This document shows positions 20,909 to 35,191 of a stretch of DNA of 64,000 nt, piece after piece. Below the pieces are notes generated by a model. The model searched no databases. It saw only the letters and a list, made by a program, of their open reading frames with translations, and had not been told where the DNA came from. Every line of letters begins with the position of its first letter. The first letter of the stretch is position 1. Source of the stretch: Byssochlamys sp. IMV 00236 (Eukaryota > Ascomycota > Eurotiomycetes > Eurotiales > Thermoascaceae); assembly GCA_001931875.2 (NCBI GenBank), contig MSJH02000828.1:212374-276373 (forward strand), read 5' to 3'. A program made the position numbers and the translations under genes.

Positions 20909-21463
20909 CCTTAAATCGACTTGTACAGATACCCAGGATCAGTAGGGCGGCAGAAGGAGGCGTATATCAGAATAGTCAGTGTGTTAGACATGATGAACAT
21001 GAGTAATGTTTAGCCATGTTTGCCAAAGACAGGTAGAGCGATTTACAAGCATACAGGCACCTTACACAGGTACAGTCGGGCAGTTCAACATCCCGAGAAG
21101 TCATGTGGACGGTCACATGACTTTAGTGGTCTCCGTAGTCTAGATTCTAACAATATAATAATCAACTATATAAAAATTAATAATCCTGTCTTATTAATAA
21201 TACTACTATATTAACATTACCCAACTCTAATAGTTGCATCCATGTAAAACTGTGGACAATTACCAATGGTCTACTGCTAACTGACTACTGCTATTCAGCG
21301 ATTTAATAATCCCGGCATGCAACGAGCCACTAAGCACTGCTCGACACGAGAAAACGATCCGATCCTTTGCAAACCCTCCCCCTTCCCGGTGCGTATGAAG
21401 TACAAAATGCAGAAGAGAAAAAGACAGACAAAACCCTCTCAGCACCAAGACTCAAGCCTGACG
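20909..21463. other. Intergenic region, mct1 promoter and nup133 3' flank
   Basis: This 555 bp holds an AT-rich patch (about 21145-21215) and no credible gene. Confidence 0.55.
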
Positions 21464-24400
21464 TTAAAGCCAATTCAGTTTCGCCCTCTTCTCTGAAGTG
21501 GAAGGCGTTATGGAAGGATCATGATTGCTTCCTGTGTCTTCTTCAATAGTACTCTTGGATACTTCAGATTTCGCTGATGCCAGAAGCTCACTAAACCAGA
21601 GCTCGAGCTTCCCTTTCTCGACGTACTGACGCAGGAGTTCTGCTTCCACACTCAGATCCCGCAGGATGCGAGTTCCTTGGTCTGGGTGAAATCTCGTCTT
21701 AACGATGGCGGGATCCGGCGTCCATTTCAGGATTTCTGAAGGCGAATGCAAGCCGCATATGGGTTCATTGTTTGGACGACCCAGGCGTTCTGCTGAGTGT
21801 TAGAAGTGAAGTTAACAGTGTCGATATAGATGAAGCTCACCTTCAGCAAGACATTCTGTCAATGTTCGAAATAGAGCAGTGCTGGAGACTTCTGCTTCAA
21901 CTTCCTTATCCAGTTTCTGCCCTGTGTTTCCCAATTCCTCCCAATTGTCTCGAATCATACATCGACGCCAGATTAGTTTTTGCAGAAAGTCATAGAGCTC
22001 AGGATCTGTTTTAGCATATCCGCTCAGCTCGAGTGCGTGAAGAGCAAAGTAAAACTCCCGTCCCGAAAGTTCATCATGCTCGCCCTCAAGGAATTGCACG
22101 TCATCCATCAAAGTTAGCAAATCGATCAGCTGGTCGACATTTAATACTTCTCGAGCCACTACCTTCGCAAGAGTGACCTCAAGAACTTCATGAAAAGCTG
22201 GTCGGTCCTTCTCAAGGTAGCCTCCAAAGTGTTCCACAGCCAACTCGATTTCAGCTTTTTGGTCAATGGCGCCGTGAAGCGCGGGCGAGATGTGATCGTA
22301 CACTAACTCTTGAATGGTATTTATTTCAGCACGAGCATCAAAGCGTCTGATTTCTTCCCGGGCAACAGAGTGGTCAAAGTTAGCGCTCTTTTCCCATGCA
22401 GCCAGGCGGCAAAGCTTAGCTATGGATAATTCTGCGCGTTGGCTCCAAACATCAGACTCATCCTCCAAGGCTAACTTTTCTAACGACGATGATGCAGTGT
22501 CATAGTCTGTCTCCCCAGTAACATCGTTGATCCAGGATAGGCGACGGTACGCGGGGACTTTGCGGAGAAAACGCGTAACATAAGGTCGATAATCGGACAT
22601 TGCTAGCAGCATCCCTGGTTGTCCAACAGATATCTGCCGAGAGAAGAACGCATCTGCCCAATGTCCACCAAATCTCTCGAAGTATTCCGTAATCTTGCGT
22701 TTACACTGTTCCAAACCTTCGTTGCGTGTTTCATCACTCGATTCGCCTTTTCGTAGGTTGTCCGCTTTGGCCTGATCTTGGAGTTCAACTATGAGCTCCA
22801 CGAGGGCACTCATGTCCTGAAACTCTTCAGCCAGAGACATAGCTTCCTTCAACTGGCCGATTCCAGCCAATTTGAAAAGCTGCCATTGTCGTTGTCTGAT
22901 ATGGTTGTTCTCGATGTTCTTACTTTCGTCAACCAATTTCGGGTCGCTCTGTGCAGAGAGCCATCGAACTCGTTCACGATGCATCTTACCAAATACGCGA
23001 AGTTGGCGGAAGCTATTATGTGCGACTTTTTCCACAGTCATGGGGTCCGTCGGCTCCCCCCTTGAGACCTGTCGTTGCAACCAAGATCTACAGCTATCGA
23101 GCTCCAGATCCAGAAGATGGCTTGTTTCGATATACCCCATTCCATGTGAGGTCCAGAATTCAGGCAGATCCTCATACCCGGAGAGCAATATGCCATCCTC
23201 CAATGATTCTTCTCCAAGGCCGTATGCACCAAAATGCTCTTCTCTGAAACGGAAAGCGGTCTCCAAGGCAGCGAGAGAAAGCTCGCTTGCCTCGAGAACC
23301 TGATCGGCAAATTGTTGGCCTTGCTTTGAAGCACCGCCTTTATGATCCCTGATCGCGTTGAAGAGCCATGGAATGATGTGTTCCATCCGGAAGGTATCAT
23401 ATATGAACCAATGTCGTACACTATCGTTTCTGTCACTCGCTACTTCGGACCTGGTCTTGAACTTCTCATTCATCAACTCGACCACACGATTCAAATAGGT
23501 CGGTTTCCCATTCTTGCTTTTCCTGAACCGCTCTTCCACTTTCCAAAGAGCTCTTTGGGAAGCTAGTTTCTCAGCCGCCCACAGCAGATGCCAACGGGTT
23601 AGCCTTGATAATGGCACACCGTGCCGTATGAGATGGAAGACCAAGTCATCGAGCGCTTTCGCTCGAACACTCAAGTGCTGTTCGATGGACACTGCTGCTG
23701 CAGGTATAAACCTCGAGGTCGATCGCAACAATTCGTCGCAGATATCCAATGCGGCTTCTTCAAGCTCCTCTGCTGGAAAGTTCAACCAGTTCTCGCTCAG
23801 GAAGTCCAAAGGGTTCTCCGACATTGCACCGTAGAAAATAGCTTGTTCAAGCTTATCTTTCGCAGTCATCTGTACCTTTTCTAGAACATTGTCTGATCCA
23901 GTATGAGGTGATGCTGCAATGCGAATAATACCGAAACCGCGGAGCATCACCAAGCAGGCAGGATACACTCGATTGTCGCTTTGCTCTTCAACACTGGTCC
24001 CAAGGACTTCCTCCTGTTTATCGGCTCTGAGTTGAATGCAGTCTTGGAAATAACCGGACATATGGCGGGACTCCATCAGTAACTGAGACGATGGTGATTC
24101 TCGAACTGGAATGAGTGAAAGCACAATCACAGAACGTTCCAAAACAATAAAAGCCGTATCTCCCAACTTCGGAATATGTAGCTTCGCCTTCGATTTCCCA
24201 AAGTGGGGTGGTATATTGCGCGGCTCGACATGGTGCGCCGAGACCACTCGTCCATCGTTACCAGATATATCGATTTTGAGAACGGCCAATGTCGGGACTT
24301 CATGTTGCTGTGCATGGACGACAAGGGCGAAGACGGATACGGAGGGATCCGTGTCCGGGTTAGGTACATGATCCAACCCATCTTGTTTAGGCGCGCAGAC

Positions 24401-25642
24401 AAAATCCAGAATTTTTAGACCGTTCTCAAACCCAGCATCTAGAGTGTTCGTGGTAGCCTCGCATATGGTACGCCTGAGGTCTACTTCCGCCTTCATTGTG
24501 CTCCCATTGTTCCAATGGGTGTCCCATATCTCAAAAATACCAGTGGAAGTCGCAATAACGATATCCCGTTGGCCTCGTTGCGATGATTTAGCGGGTCTTG
24601 CGGCGGCGATGTCCCTTTTCCACAGCCCACCAGTGAGAACACTTTTGATCCCTCCGAGAAATCCACTGCCGCCGAGCTTGGAAGTGCTGCGGAGAAAATT
24701 CACAGTCAAGGCTGCCTTTCCCTGAGGATCTCTCAGGGTAACGTGTGCCACCCTCCCGGATGAGAACGTGACAATAACCCCAGAAGGTTCTGCATTTATG
24801 ATCTCTTTGGCATACTCTCCCGGAAGCATTCCAGAGATCGAGGTCTGAATCCCATTTTGTTTCTGCCTCACTAAACCCAGGACTACTGCATTCGAAACTG
24901 TCTCCCAGTAGATTATTTTCCCAGTTCCAGGTATGACTACCAGTAGACCTGGGGGAGCGACGGTCGCATTCGGTATAAGGACTCCACATGGGGTAGCACC
25001 GGCCGGACTCCCACTAGACTCTGGGATTGTGAGAGTAAAGATATCACTAGGCGAAGGTGAAGATGACGGTACTGCATATGGCCAAATGATAGCGTGTGAC
25101 GGTGTTAAGACCAGTGCATAGCCCTGTTCAACAGTGAAGAAGCTCCCTGGAGGAACTGTAACAGGTAAGTATCTAGCGAGGACTACAAATAGAGAACGCA
25201 TCTTACCTGAGTCGGCTACGCGTAATTGGTCGGGAAGCGAAGGTAGCTGGGAAACGGTGTAGTGGTCTGTTTTAGACTGCAGTATAAGATGGTTAGATCC
25301 AAACCATTTCACCCGTTTCAACAGACTGCGTTGGAAGGATTTCCTCACAAGTATCACTATCCCATCCGCATCATTCCTCTTCTCTGGTCTTTTTGGACCT
25401 CTAAGCGCAAGATCTTTCTGGACAACAATCCCTGCTTTATAGGCGTTTGGATCAGCATCGACAGAAGACTCTTGCTCCGACGCCGTAAAGGGGTGAGGCT
25501 CAAAAGTATCTTCTCCGAGAGCCGATCGCTGCCTTTTGGCTTTCGGGAGCTTTACAGAGTCATCCGAGTTTGTCCTTTGCCGTCTCCGAGGATTTCTTAA
25601 TGACGAGACCGCTGAGCGTACAGTCGCATCAGGCGCAAACAT
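21464..25642 (-). CDS. nup133: Nucleoporin Nup133
   Basis: Scaffold nucleoporin of the Y-shaped Nup84/Nup107-160 complex, with an N-terminal beta-propeller and a C-terminal alpha-solenoid. Minus-strand exons 25642-25207, 25155-21841 and 21789-21464 give 1358 residues, in the family range. I start at the ATG at 25642 (MFAPDATVRSAVSS), because the frame upstream has no ATG. The N-terminal basic RRRQRTNSDD region is followed by propeller-like strands (VIVTFSSGRVAHVTLRD, VIATSTGIFEIWD). The solenoid contains FRFREEHFGAYGL and QLKEAMSLAEEFQDMSALVEL, typical of Nup133. The first intron is 51 nt and in frame without stops, so retention would insert 17 residues. The last intron (51 nt) joins LAEG-type sequence to RLGRPNNEPICGL. 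Confidence 0.9.
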
Positions 25643-26162
25643 CGCTGCAAAGTGAGATGACCACGAGCATCGAAGGTAGCTGATAGCAAGTGAAGAAGTT
25701 ATGTAGATGCGGATGCAGTATTCCAGGAGACACAAAAAAGAACGACGCTCACAGCTGGAGTTGGCAACCCTTGGTGTGTAGAGAGTACTATGCAGGTTGA
25801 ACAATTGCAGTGTTGTTTTCAAAGGCGGTGTACATAGAATACTGAGCTATTCTGCCGTAATAATTCTAACTAACCATTTTGGGATAGCCTCATGACTAAT
25901 CGATCATTCCCTGTTGAGATCACATTGGCCCACAGACTAAGAAAATTCTACTCTTAATTTATTTTCCTCCATCACACAGTATTCAAAATATTCTGAGCAG
26001 CTATCATTTCACTGCTGGTTAAATGTCACTGTCTCAACTGTTCAAATAGAGCCAACCACTCTTGGTGGCCGTCCAGAGTACATACATATTGCCTTGTCTA
26101 CTGATTCGATTTGACAGAGCTTGCGAACGCTGGCGAGCTCTACCTTCCATTTGCCCTCCAGC
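25643..26162. other. Bidirectional promoter of nup133 and fcf2
   Basis: This 520 bp lies between divergent start codons. The frame running upstream of nup133 starts with TTG and is probably leader. I see no gene. Confidence 0.55.
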
Positions 26163-27133
26163 ATGGAGAAGCAGGACCAAACAAATGTCCTCACGGATGA
26201 GGACATTGAGCAGTTGCTCTCACAAGCAGAGACTAGACTGCGAAATGCGCAGGCTACGGTTAATGGAGTCACCCCTGTAGGCAATGGTGCCTCGCAACCC
26301 ACCTGGTCAAGGTAAAATCCTGCCGCTCCATCTTCCATGGGAAGCTCACGAGCTTACACAGACCCCGAACTCTAGTATTCTCAAATTGGACTCTTGTCAA
26401 ACTTCGTCACCCTATGTACAGCAGCGAGATGAAATCGCTACCGTTGACACGTCGCGAATCATTGACCGCGCCCAGAAACAGCAGGCGGAGACTGTGTATC
26501 CAGTAGAGAGGATCACGGCGAACAGCCAGATCAAAAAGGTTAGTACATCCTCTTCCTGCCACGTTGTTACCTGGATTGCCATGAGGAAAATTATCCCATC
26601 TAGCCCTCGATGCAGTCACATCAGCCCGTATTGGGTTGACCTGCTTCCATGAGAGTTCATTATTTATTCATAGTTACTCTGAGCATTAACGATCATTATC
26701 TTTTCGATACTTTCTTTATGACGTCGCCTATATAGCACTGAATGTCTGCTGACGTATACATCAGGATAAACAGACTGCAGGAAGCGACTGGTTCGATCTT
26801 CCGAAGACAAATTTAACACCGGAGCTGAAAAGAGATCTACAAATGATTCGCATGCGTTCGGTACTGGACCCTAAAAGGCATTACAAAAAGGGGGTCGATG
26901 AGGGCGGCATTCCAAAGTTCTCTCAAGTGGGAACGGTTGTTGAAGGTCCTACTGAGTTCCTTAGTTCCCGAATACCAAAGAAAGAGCGCAAGAGAACTTT
27001 CGTTGGCGAGGCTATGGCTGCGGAACGACAGTCTGGGCGTTTCACAGCTAAGTACAGAGACATTCAAGCCGCCAAGACCAGTGGTAAGAAGTCTTACTAT
27101 AAGAACTTACTAGCAAAGAGACGAAAGAGGTAG
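26163..27133 (+). CDS. fcf2: Pre-rRNA processing protein Fcf2
   Basis: Fcf2 family (human TdT-interacting factor 2 C-terminus); a nucleolar protein needed for early 35S pre-rRNA cleavages. Exons 26163-26311, 26376-26538 and 26765-27133 give 226 residues in consistent phase (donors GTAAAA and GTTAGT). The N-terminal helix has TDEDIEQLLSQAETRL. The diagnostic block begins at the third exon: GSDWFDLPKTNLTPELKRDLQMIRMRSVLDPKRHYKK, then FSQVGTVVEGPTEFLSSRIPKKERKRTFVGE and the basic YYKNLLAKRRKR end. The second intron (226 nt) is long for this region but has a clean acceptor. It converges on the PNP gene. Confidence 0.92.
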
Positions 27134-27287
27134 ATGTGCAGGTTTTTTTAAAGACGTTCTAGCAGGTCTTGTACTAGATCATGCCGCGACTCTTAAGAAA
27201 CCGAAAAATTGCCTGGTGAACTAATAACAATTGATCTCCTAGCTGGGCTCAATTGTCTCACCTCAAAAACCATCCTTCTCTTCGACT

Positions 27288-28587
27288 TCACTCGAAGGTG
27301 TCAGAGATGACCTGTGCAACCAGTTTCTAGCATTGTGACGTTAGTGACAATGTTACAAGCCCGCGGGGGCAGTCCCTCCGTTGGAGCTCACCTGCATGTC
27401 GACGGCCGCTAGACGACCAGCTTCTAGAACTTCCTCATGGTTCGCCTTTCCCTCACCCAAGATTGTGTCCAGCTGGTTTGCACTCGAATGTTGAAGGAGG
27501 TGGTCATCGCCACGTGGGACTGGAGTAAGCACTGCGTTATTCGTGACCAGGCTCAGTGCCAACACTCGCAGTCCGCAGTGCCTGGCTACTACAATCTCCG
27601 GCACTGTTGACATTCCGACAATGTCGGCGCCGAGCTGTCTGAGCATTCGGCATTCTGCTCTTGTTTCATAACTGTCTATGCATTAACCTATAAGTCCATA
27701 TCTTCAGGTATGAAACACACCTTGGGCCTCCGACGAATGCATATATTCCCTCGTGCAGTCTTCGCTTGCTCTCAGGAGAAACTTGCTTCTCCCAGGCTCG
27801 GTGCGTGGAGCGACGGAGTTCGAGATCGTAGGCGTCTGACATCGGTGGGAAGCGAACTCCAAATTCGTCCGCATTGGGACCCCGCAGTGGATGTGATCCT
27901 GCCAAGCCGGCCAAAAAAAGATGCTACACGTTGTTAAATACTCTGGACTAAAGTGACAATGTCAAACAACTTACATCATTTATGACCACAATGTCTCCCA
28001 CCGCGTATTCTGAATTCAGGCCTCCTGCAGCATTGGTCACTTTGGTGCTAAATCAGTGCTCAGAACTTTCTGTAAACAGTTGTAGAGGTGGCACCTACAG
28101 ACTAGTGTCTTTACACCAAGGAGTTTAAAAACACGGATCGGAAATGTAACTTTCTCCATAGAATGGCCTTCATAATAACTACGGGACTGAGTCTTAGCCA
28201 TGTCACAGAACGACAGCGGTTTTCGCTTGATAATGAGGACTCACTGCACACGGCCAACCATCAAGACTGCCGGAATATTATGACCGAGATATCCGAAAAC
28301 CAACTTACCCGCATGTCCAGACACTGACGAGGTAAGAGACAGGGTGACTGCATGATATTGTGACTTCGAGGAGCCTTACCGGTAGGAAGAGGAAAGTGTG
28401 GTATCGATGAATATTCATATTCGACCTTTGAAGCTTCCTGGATAGTATTTGCAAGCCCGCCTAACCCTGAGCCGCAAATAACTGCAACCTTGGGGCTTCG
28501 CAGACCATCTGGAAGGCCTCTTTCAAGAAAAGCGGCAGCTTCTTTCGCCTGTTCAAAGCAGGTTGAGCCACGTCCAAACTCAGCCAT
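27288..28587 (-). CDS. pnp1: Purine nucleoside phosphorylase
   Basis: Trimeric-type purine nucleoside phosphorylase (inosine/guanosine + phosphate to base + ribose-1-phosphate), cytosolic purine salvage. I rebuilt seven minus-strand exons: 28587-28380, 28323-28245, 28178-28099, 28039-27975, 27923-27721, 27671-27392 and 27326-27288, giving 317 residues; every junction keeps phase. Motifs appear in family order: [13 protein letters not shown] (phosphate loop), the [12 protein letters not shown] loop, [77 protein letters not shown] and SLVTNNA (Asn-containing purine site). Exon 4 uses an AAAG acceptor, chosen because it restores LTNAAGG. The gene is unusually intron-dense and diverges from rsm10. 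Confidence 0.93.
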
Positions 28588-29126
28588 GGTTGGTCAACGG
28601 ACGTAAGTAGCAGAAAATGATGTCCAAAGCCCCGAAAATGATTTGGTGAATAGTAATGTACAGATGCGAATTGTACACAGTGTGATTTTTCGCAGATCTG
28701 GGCCAGTGAACAGTGACAGATGCAGAAGTTTGTATGAGATCTGAGTTGGGCTCGATCAGCTTATGAACCGACCACGAAATGGGATAGTCCACTTGCTCCA
28801 ATTCCTTGCTGGTGTTCTCCGTCGGATAATAATAATGTCTGCCGATATGAAGCAAGGCAGCCTCAACCCACAACTATCAATTCGCAGGTCATAGTGGGGA
28901 GTCTAATACTGCTTGACTACTGGGATGATTCTGCTGGTTGGTGCTAGCACTCTGTAAGTTTTTATTGGTTGTCGGCACTAGGGGACCAAGGCGGTCAATA
29001 ATCCTTTCGTGTCGGGGAAACTTCAAGTTACCGCGAACACCTCCGAAAAAAAATAGGCTATGGCTGTCTGAACAGCTTCCACCATTGTCCTCAGAGCATA
29101 TATCGTCAGGGTACAGATTCCACGCT
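28588..29126. other. Bidirectional promoter of pnp1 and rsm10
   Basis: This 539 bp separates divergent starts and holds no credible gene. An A-run lies near 29046. Confidence 0.55.
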
Positions 29127-30166
29127 ATGCTGTCAACATCGAGCCTTCGTTCCCTTTTGGGTGCAGGGAAGAGGCTGAAGGTAGATCCGCCCAGCAGACC
29201 TGCTCCCGGTGTCCGCAAAGCTCACATTACATTAAGGTCTCTGGGATAAGCCGGGCGTTTGAAACGTCGGCCAAGATCGAATCTGTTCCTGCGAAATCAC
29301 AATCACCTGAAGGCGAAAAATCGACAGCGCCGTCGCACACGTACGGACCTTTGGATTCTACTGCTAAGCGACACAATGAACTGACTAGATAGCAGTACAC
29401 CCGAGGCTAGCCAGCAACCAACAGTGGATGTAAAGGAATGGTTTGTATATGTGATGCTGCTTGCGTATTTGAATAGTTGAAGGCTTACACCTTTTTCCAG
29501 GCCCGCACGCTTAGACGACATCGGTGAGAAGTTCAGATTACCTCGAAGCGTGCAAGCCGTCTATCTGCGACCCCTCCGAAGAAAGGCAGAATACGGCCTT
29601 CCCGTCTGTGACTTGCAACTCCGATCTTATAGTGTGCGAAACGTCGAATTCTTTGCCGATTTCGCTGTCCGTGCAGCTTACTATCTGAAACTCCCTGTTT
29701 CTGGACCTGTTCCACTACCTCGTATTGTCGAACGCTGGACAGTCCCCCGCAGCAATTTCGTACACAAGAAGAGCCAGGAGAACTTCGAGCGTATCACTCT
29801 CCGGCGGCTGATACAGATCAAGGATGGTCATCCTAAGGCCGTGCAGGCATGGCTTGCGTTCCTTCGGAAACACGCGTTTTACGGGGTTGGTATGAAGGCG
29901 AACGTGTGGGAATACGATGCTCTTGGTATGGTTTACTCTCGTCTTTGCTATTGCAGGATCGCCGACTAACCTCTCCTTTTTCTCTCGCAGATGTTGCGAA
30001 ATCTATGGACGAATCACTTCCAGAACTCGAGAAGTCCCTCGAGCCTTACTTTGAGAACTTCGGTCAACGAAAAGATGCCGCTGCCAGCGCCTCTGTATCC
30101 GAGATCCTGGGCAGCGAACGCTTCTCTCAGAACAGGGGCCCATTGACCGATACACGTAAGGGTTAG
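29127..30166 (+). CDS. rsm10: Mitochondrial ribosomal protein S10 (uS10m)
   Basis: Small-subunit mitoribosome protein uS10m. My model has five exons, 29127-29180, 29237-29340, 29393-29440, 29501-29925 and 29991-30166, giving 268 residues in full phase. The first exon, MLSTSSLRSLLGAGKRLK, plus ISRAFETSAK of exon 2 form a presequence. The S10 core lies in exon 4: RLPRSVQAVYLRPLRRKAEYG, CDLQLRSYSVRNVEFFADF, LPRIVERWTVPRSNFVHKKS, and RITLRRLIQIKDGHPKAVQ. Introns 1 and 2 are 56 and 52 nt and were inferred from three overlapping coding frames; the core exons are secure and the 5' part less so. The exon 3 acceptor is a tandem TAGCAG. The C-terminal tail is acidic. Confidence 0.85.
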
Positions 30167-30492
30167 CTCTAGGCATACTTTCCATTCTTCTCTTCTAGCC
30201 TTGTCTTGTATAATCTGGGATTTGTCATTTACACTGTTATCGAAGCAGAATGATTTTCTGCAGGAATTAAACGCATATTATGTATTCTTATATATTCTAT
30301 CTTTGCATGGAGGGAGTAAAATAAGATACCAAGCCGAATAGGGCGGTTTCTTGTCAGGACATCATAAATAGAGTACATTTTATATGGAGCCGGTTAGATC
30401 ACGTGCCCGGCAATCAATGTCAAATGTCTACTACTGCATGCTGAATCCCGAGCTGTACAGTTAACGACATTTACTGCAGAGCACAGGGTCAG
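30167..30492. promoter_or_regulatory. Upstream region of mitochondrial TrpRS gene with CACGTG
   Basis: This 326 bp tandem intergenic region holds TCACGTG (30399-30405), about 90 bp upstream of the ATG, a bHLH-type core also seen upstream of the afg1-type gene. Function is inference. Confidence 0.35.
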
Positions 30493-31925
<1,433 letters not shown>

Positions 31926-33549
31926 TAGCTGTATCATACTACTACGCCTGTTTCCAGTGCAGGCCGGGCCCTGCTCCTCGCGCGGGCCGTGTATCAGTAC
32001 GTCCAACATTATATTGAACAATGTTTATATTCCCCTCTTGGCTTTTCCTTCTCTGCTTTTGTGTGTGTGACTGTGCATAGCCTTTGGGCATATTGATAGC
32101 ATTAACCGCCTAGGTATGTCCGATGTATGAGCCCGTGTAGGATCTAGTTACCATAGCAGATCGTAGACGATGGTCCTCAGGAGGGCTGCGCAATAATCAG
32201 ATGATGGCGGTGCCAGTCGCGCGCTACCCCTGCTGCGCCTTGCAGGGCACAAAGGACGGCGCGTGGGATAGCTAACCACGTACTGAGCTATCCACGTACT
32301 GCCAGTGTGGTAGAGTGGCTTCCTGGGCAAATGGTATGCACACCAATGAGCCTCGCAGGGCTGAGCTTCTCTGCATGGGGAGCGCCAGTGTGCATGCGAC
32401 TCGAGTAAGAAGCTGCAGCAGAGTTGATATAAGGTATATATATAACACGGCGCTTGCTGGTGCACAGCGTACCTACCATAATAACCAGTAGTTAACCAGT
32501 AACCATACGTAATCAAAGTCAAACGGGCCAACGAGCAGCTCTGATTGGTTCCGCATTAGGCTGAGCGACTCGTCAACGATCCACGTCATCGTGCCGGAAC
32601 TCCGGATTTGCTGCTCATCAGCATTATTTTTTTATCTATCTATCTATCTATCAGCAAGTTAATATTAATTATGAGTGATCTCGAGGGTATCTACAGAAAG
32701 CGACCCTGCAGCGGCAATAATTACTTTTTCTTCGATTGGTGAAGTTACAAGAAAATGAAAAGACCAAAAAAGGAAATCTCCCAGACAGGGTCTTACCAGT
32801 AGAGGTTGACTAGTACTAAGTACCTGGTCTGCGACAGTACTAAGTATACCATAAGCCTTCCCAGGCCGGCGCCTTTTTTAGTTCAATTTAGTATCATGTA
32901 GTAATGTACGTACATACGTAGGGCCATGATGACGCTAGCAGCAGGGCTCCGACTTCTCCGGTTTGCCTCCCGAGCGAAAAGACAGGCAGATCAGCCGTTC
33001 GCGGCCCTCAGCCTCTTGGGGGCCACACACGACTCTCAATTAACGTCCTCATAGGCAGTATTGCCCCGGTGGACCATGGTTATGGAGTATCTGATTCCCG
33101 GAATCATGAAGGATTATGTATTATTATTTACACCCTGCTTCTCACCTTGGTTACCAGACGAGTGGGGGATGGAGCGCTCAGAACCGACTGGGCAAGTCAA
33201 GTACCTAGTGACTAGTAGTAGGATTGCTGAATGGCCCCAGCAAAGGAAGTAATAGTCAACGGGTCCGGCAAGATCCAGCCGACGTCAACCATCGTGGGAA
33301 TAAAAAGGACGATGGACACCCCAGATCGGCCCTGTTCCCCTACCGCTTCGATAACCGGTGTCATTCCTCTAATCATAAGCCACTGACTCCTCTCTGGGCA
33401 TTTCTCTTTTCCTCCTGTGCTCCACGCGGTCTGGTCTATCGTCAGTGTCCGCTTCCTTCCCTCAGGGGTTGGCCCGGTTCACCTGCGAAACTCGCCCTCT
33501 TCGATCGGTCCGCAGAAACAGTTCCAAGTGTGAACGACTACCCGCCGTC
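31926..33549. other. Long intergenic region
   Basis: This 1.6 kb lies between msw1 and the OpsB-like gene. It holds a (TATC)5 microsatellite at 32633-32652 and short TA-type repeats near 32435. A 127-codon frame on the minus strand (32148-32531) has no conserved look. It is probably a long protease promoter; no tRNA or element was recognised. Confidence 0.5.
32633..32652. repeat. (TATC)5 microsatellite
   Basis: Five perfect TATC units, likely polymorphic between strains. Confidence 0.9.
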
Positions 33550-35191
33550 ATGAAGGTCGTCACCTTCCTCTGTCTGGCGGCTTCTCTGGCAGCATCTGTG
33601 GATGCTCTGGAGTTACGCCAGAGGGATGTGCCCGCTGTCGTTGGACTGGACTTCCAGCGCAAGCACGTATCTGACCCTGTTACGCGGGACCGAGTAAGGA
33701 GGAAGCGCGACAAGACGGTCACCGAGACCCTGGACAATGAGGTACGCTCCCATCCCGATCAGCGGCCGTGACTTCGAAAGATTAAACTCACACCCCGCTC
33801 TGGACATGTTCGCCGTACTGACTCTGGCTCCGCTAGGAAACTCTCTACTTTGCCAACATTTCGCTGGGCACGCCCGCACAGCATGTGCGCCTCACAATCG
33901 ATACTGGAAGCAGTGATCTATGGGTCAACACAGCGCAGTCGAGCCTATGTTCTGAGAGAGCCAAGCCCTGTGCCATATCAGGGACCTATGACGCAAATTC
34001 GTCGTCGACATACAAGATCGTCTCCTCTGACTTCAACATCTCTTACGTGGATGGTTCAGCGTCAACCGGTGATTATGTGACGGACACTGTTCAGATTGGC
34101 GGGGCCACTCTCAAGAACTTCCAGTTTGGAGTCGGCTATGTTTCAAGTTCTGCTGGTATGGCTATTACGTCCTAGTGGAAGATTCGGTCATCGCGAGGCT
34201 AACGATGTATTGGTTTTCTTTTGCAGAGGGTGTCTTGGGTATCGGCTATACGACCAATGAAGTACAGGTCAACCGAAATGGAAAAAGCCCTTACCCCAAT
34301 CTACCCAAAGCCATGGTCAATGCCGGTTTGATCAATTCGAATGCTTACAGTTTGTGGCTGAACGATCTCGATGCGAACACAGGTTCGATTCTGTTTGGTG
34401 GCGTCAACACGGAGAAATTCCACGGCACGCTAGAGACATTGCCTATCCAGACTGAAGGCGGACAATATGTCGAGTTCGTCATTGCTCTCACTGGGGTATC
34501 GCTGAGTGCCAGCTCGGGTAATAAGACTTACAACTCGGGAACTCTTCCGGCAGCTGTGTTGCTTGACTCTGGGAGCAGTTTGACGTACCTTCCGGACTCC
34601 ATCGTTGCCAGTATCTATGACGATCTACAGGCGACGTACGATTCTTCAAGCGAGACGGCATACGTCCCTTGCGACTTGGCGAACCAAGATGTGCACCTCA
34701 CATTCACATTTACCAAACCGGCGATCAATGTCGGCATGAGTGAACTCGTCATTGACCCTGGCGAGAATGCCGATGGTTCCCGGCCTACCTTTTCCGACGG
34801 TACGCCAGCGTGCATTTTCGGTATCGCCCCTGCCGGTGACAGTACTGCAGTGCTGGGGGACACTTTCTTGCGCAGTGCTTATGTCGTCTATGATCTCGCA
34901 AACAATGAGATCTCACTGGCGAATACGAACTTCAACTCCACTAAAGACAATATCTTGGAAATAGGCACTGGATCTACTGCTGTTCCCGACGCTACTGGTG
35001 TGCCAAACGCAGTTACAAGCGTCAATGTTGGAGGTGGGGGTGCCCGAATTGGAGGACCATCAGGTACTGGCGTCATAACCTCTGGCGGCGTTCCAACCCA
35101 GACGAGCAAAGGTGCGGCTCCGGTGCAGACGGCATTTTCAGGACACATGGCTGTTGGAATCGCAGGAGCTGGATTACTCCTTGCACTATAG
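33550..35191 (+). CDS. opsB: GPI-anchored aspartic endopeptidase, OpsB/yapsin type
   Basis: Secreted pepsin-family protease held at the plasma membrane or wall by a GPI anchor. Exons 33550-33741, 33837-34155 and 34227-35191 give 491 residues. The signal peptide is about 1-20 (VTFLCLAASLAASVDA), followed by a propeptide with paired basic residues (VRRKR), a likely Kex2 site. The two catalytic aspartates are D86 in DTGSSDLW and D284 in DSGSSLTYL; the flap Tyr is in the SYVDGS block. A Ser/Gly/Thr-rich linker leads to a C-terminal hydrophobic tail (MAVGIAGAGLLLAL) without charged residues after it, as required for GPI transfer. The OpsB name is by closest remembered aspergillus homologue; a substrate is not evident. 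Confidence 0.87.

Noticed and set aside
32148..32531. 127-codon minus-strand frame in the msw1-opsB intergenic region
   Set aside because: Odd composition (many Cys, Tyr, Arg), no domain, no splice partners; looks like chance open frame in promoter DNA.
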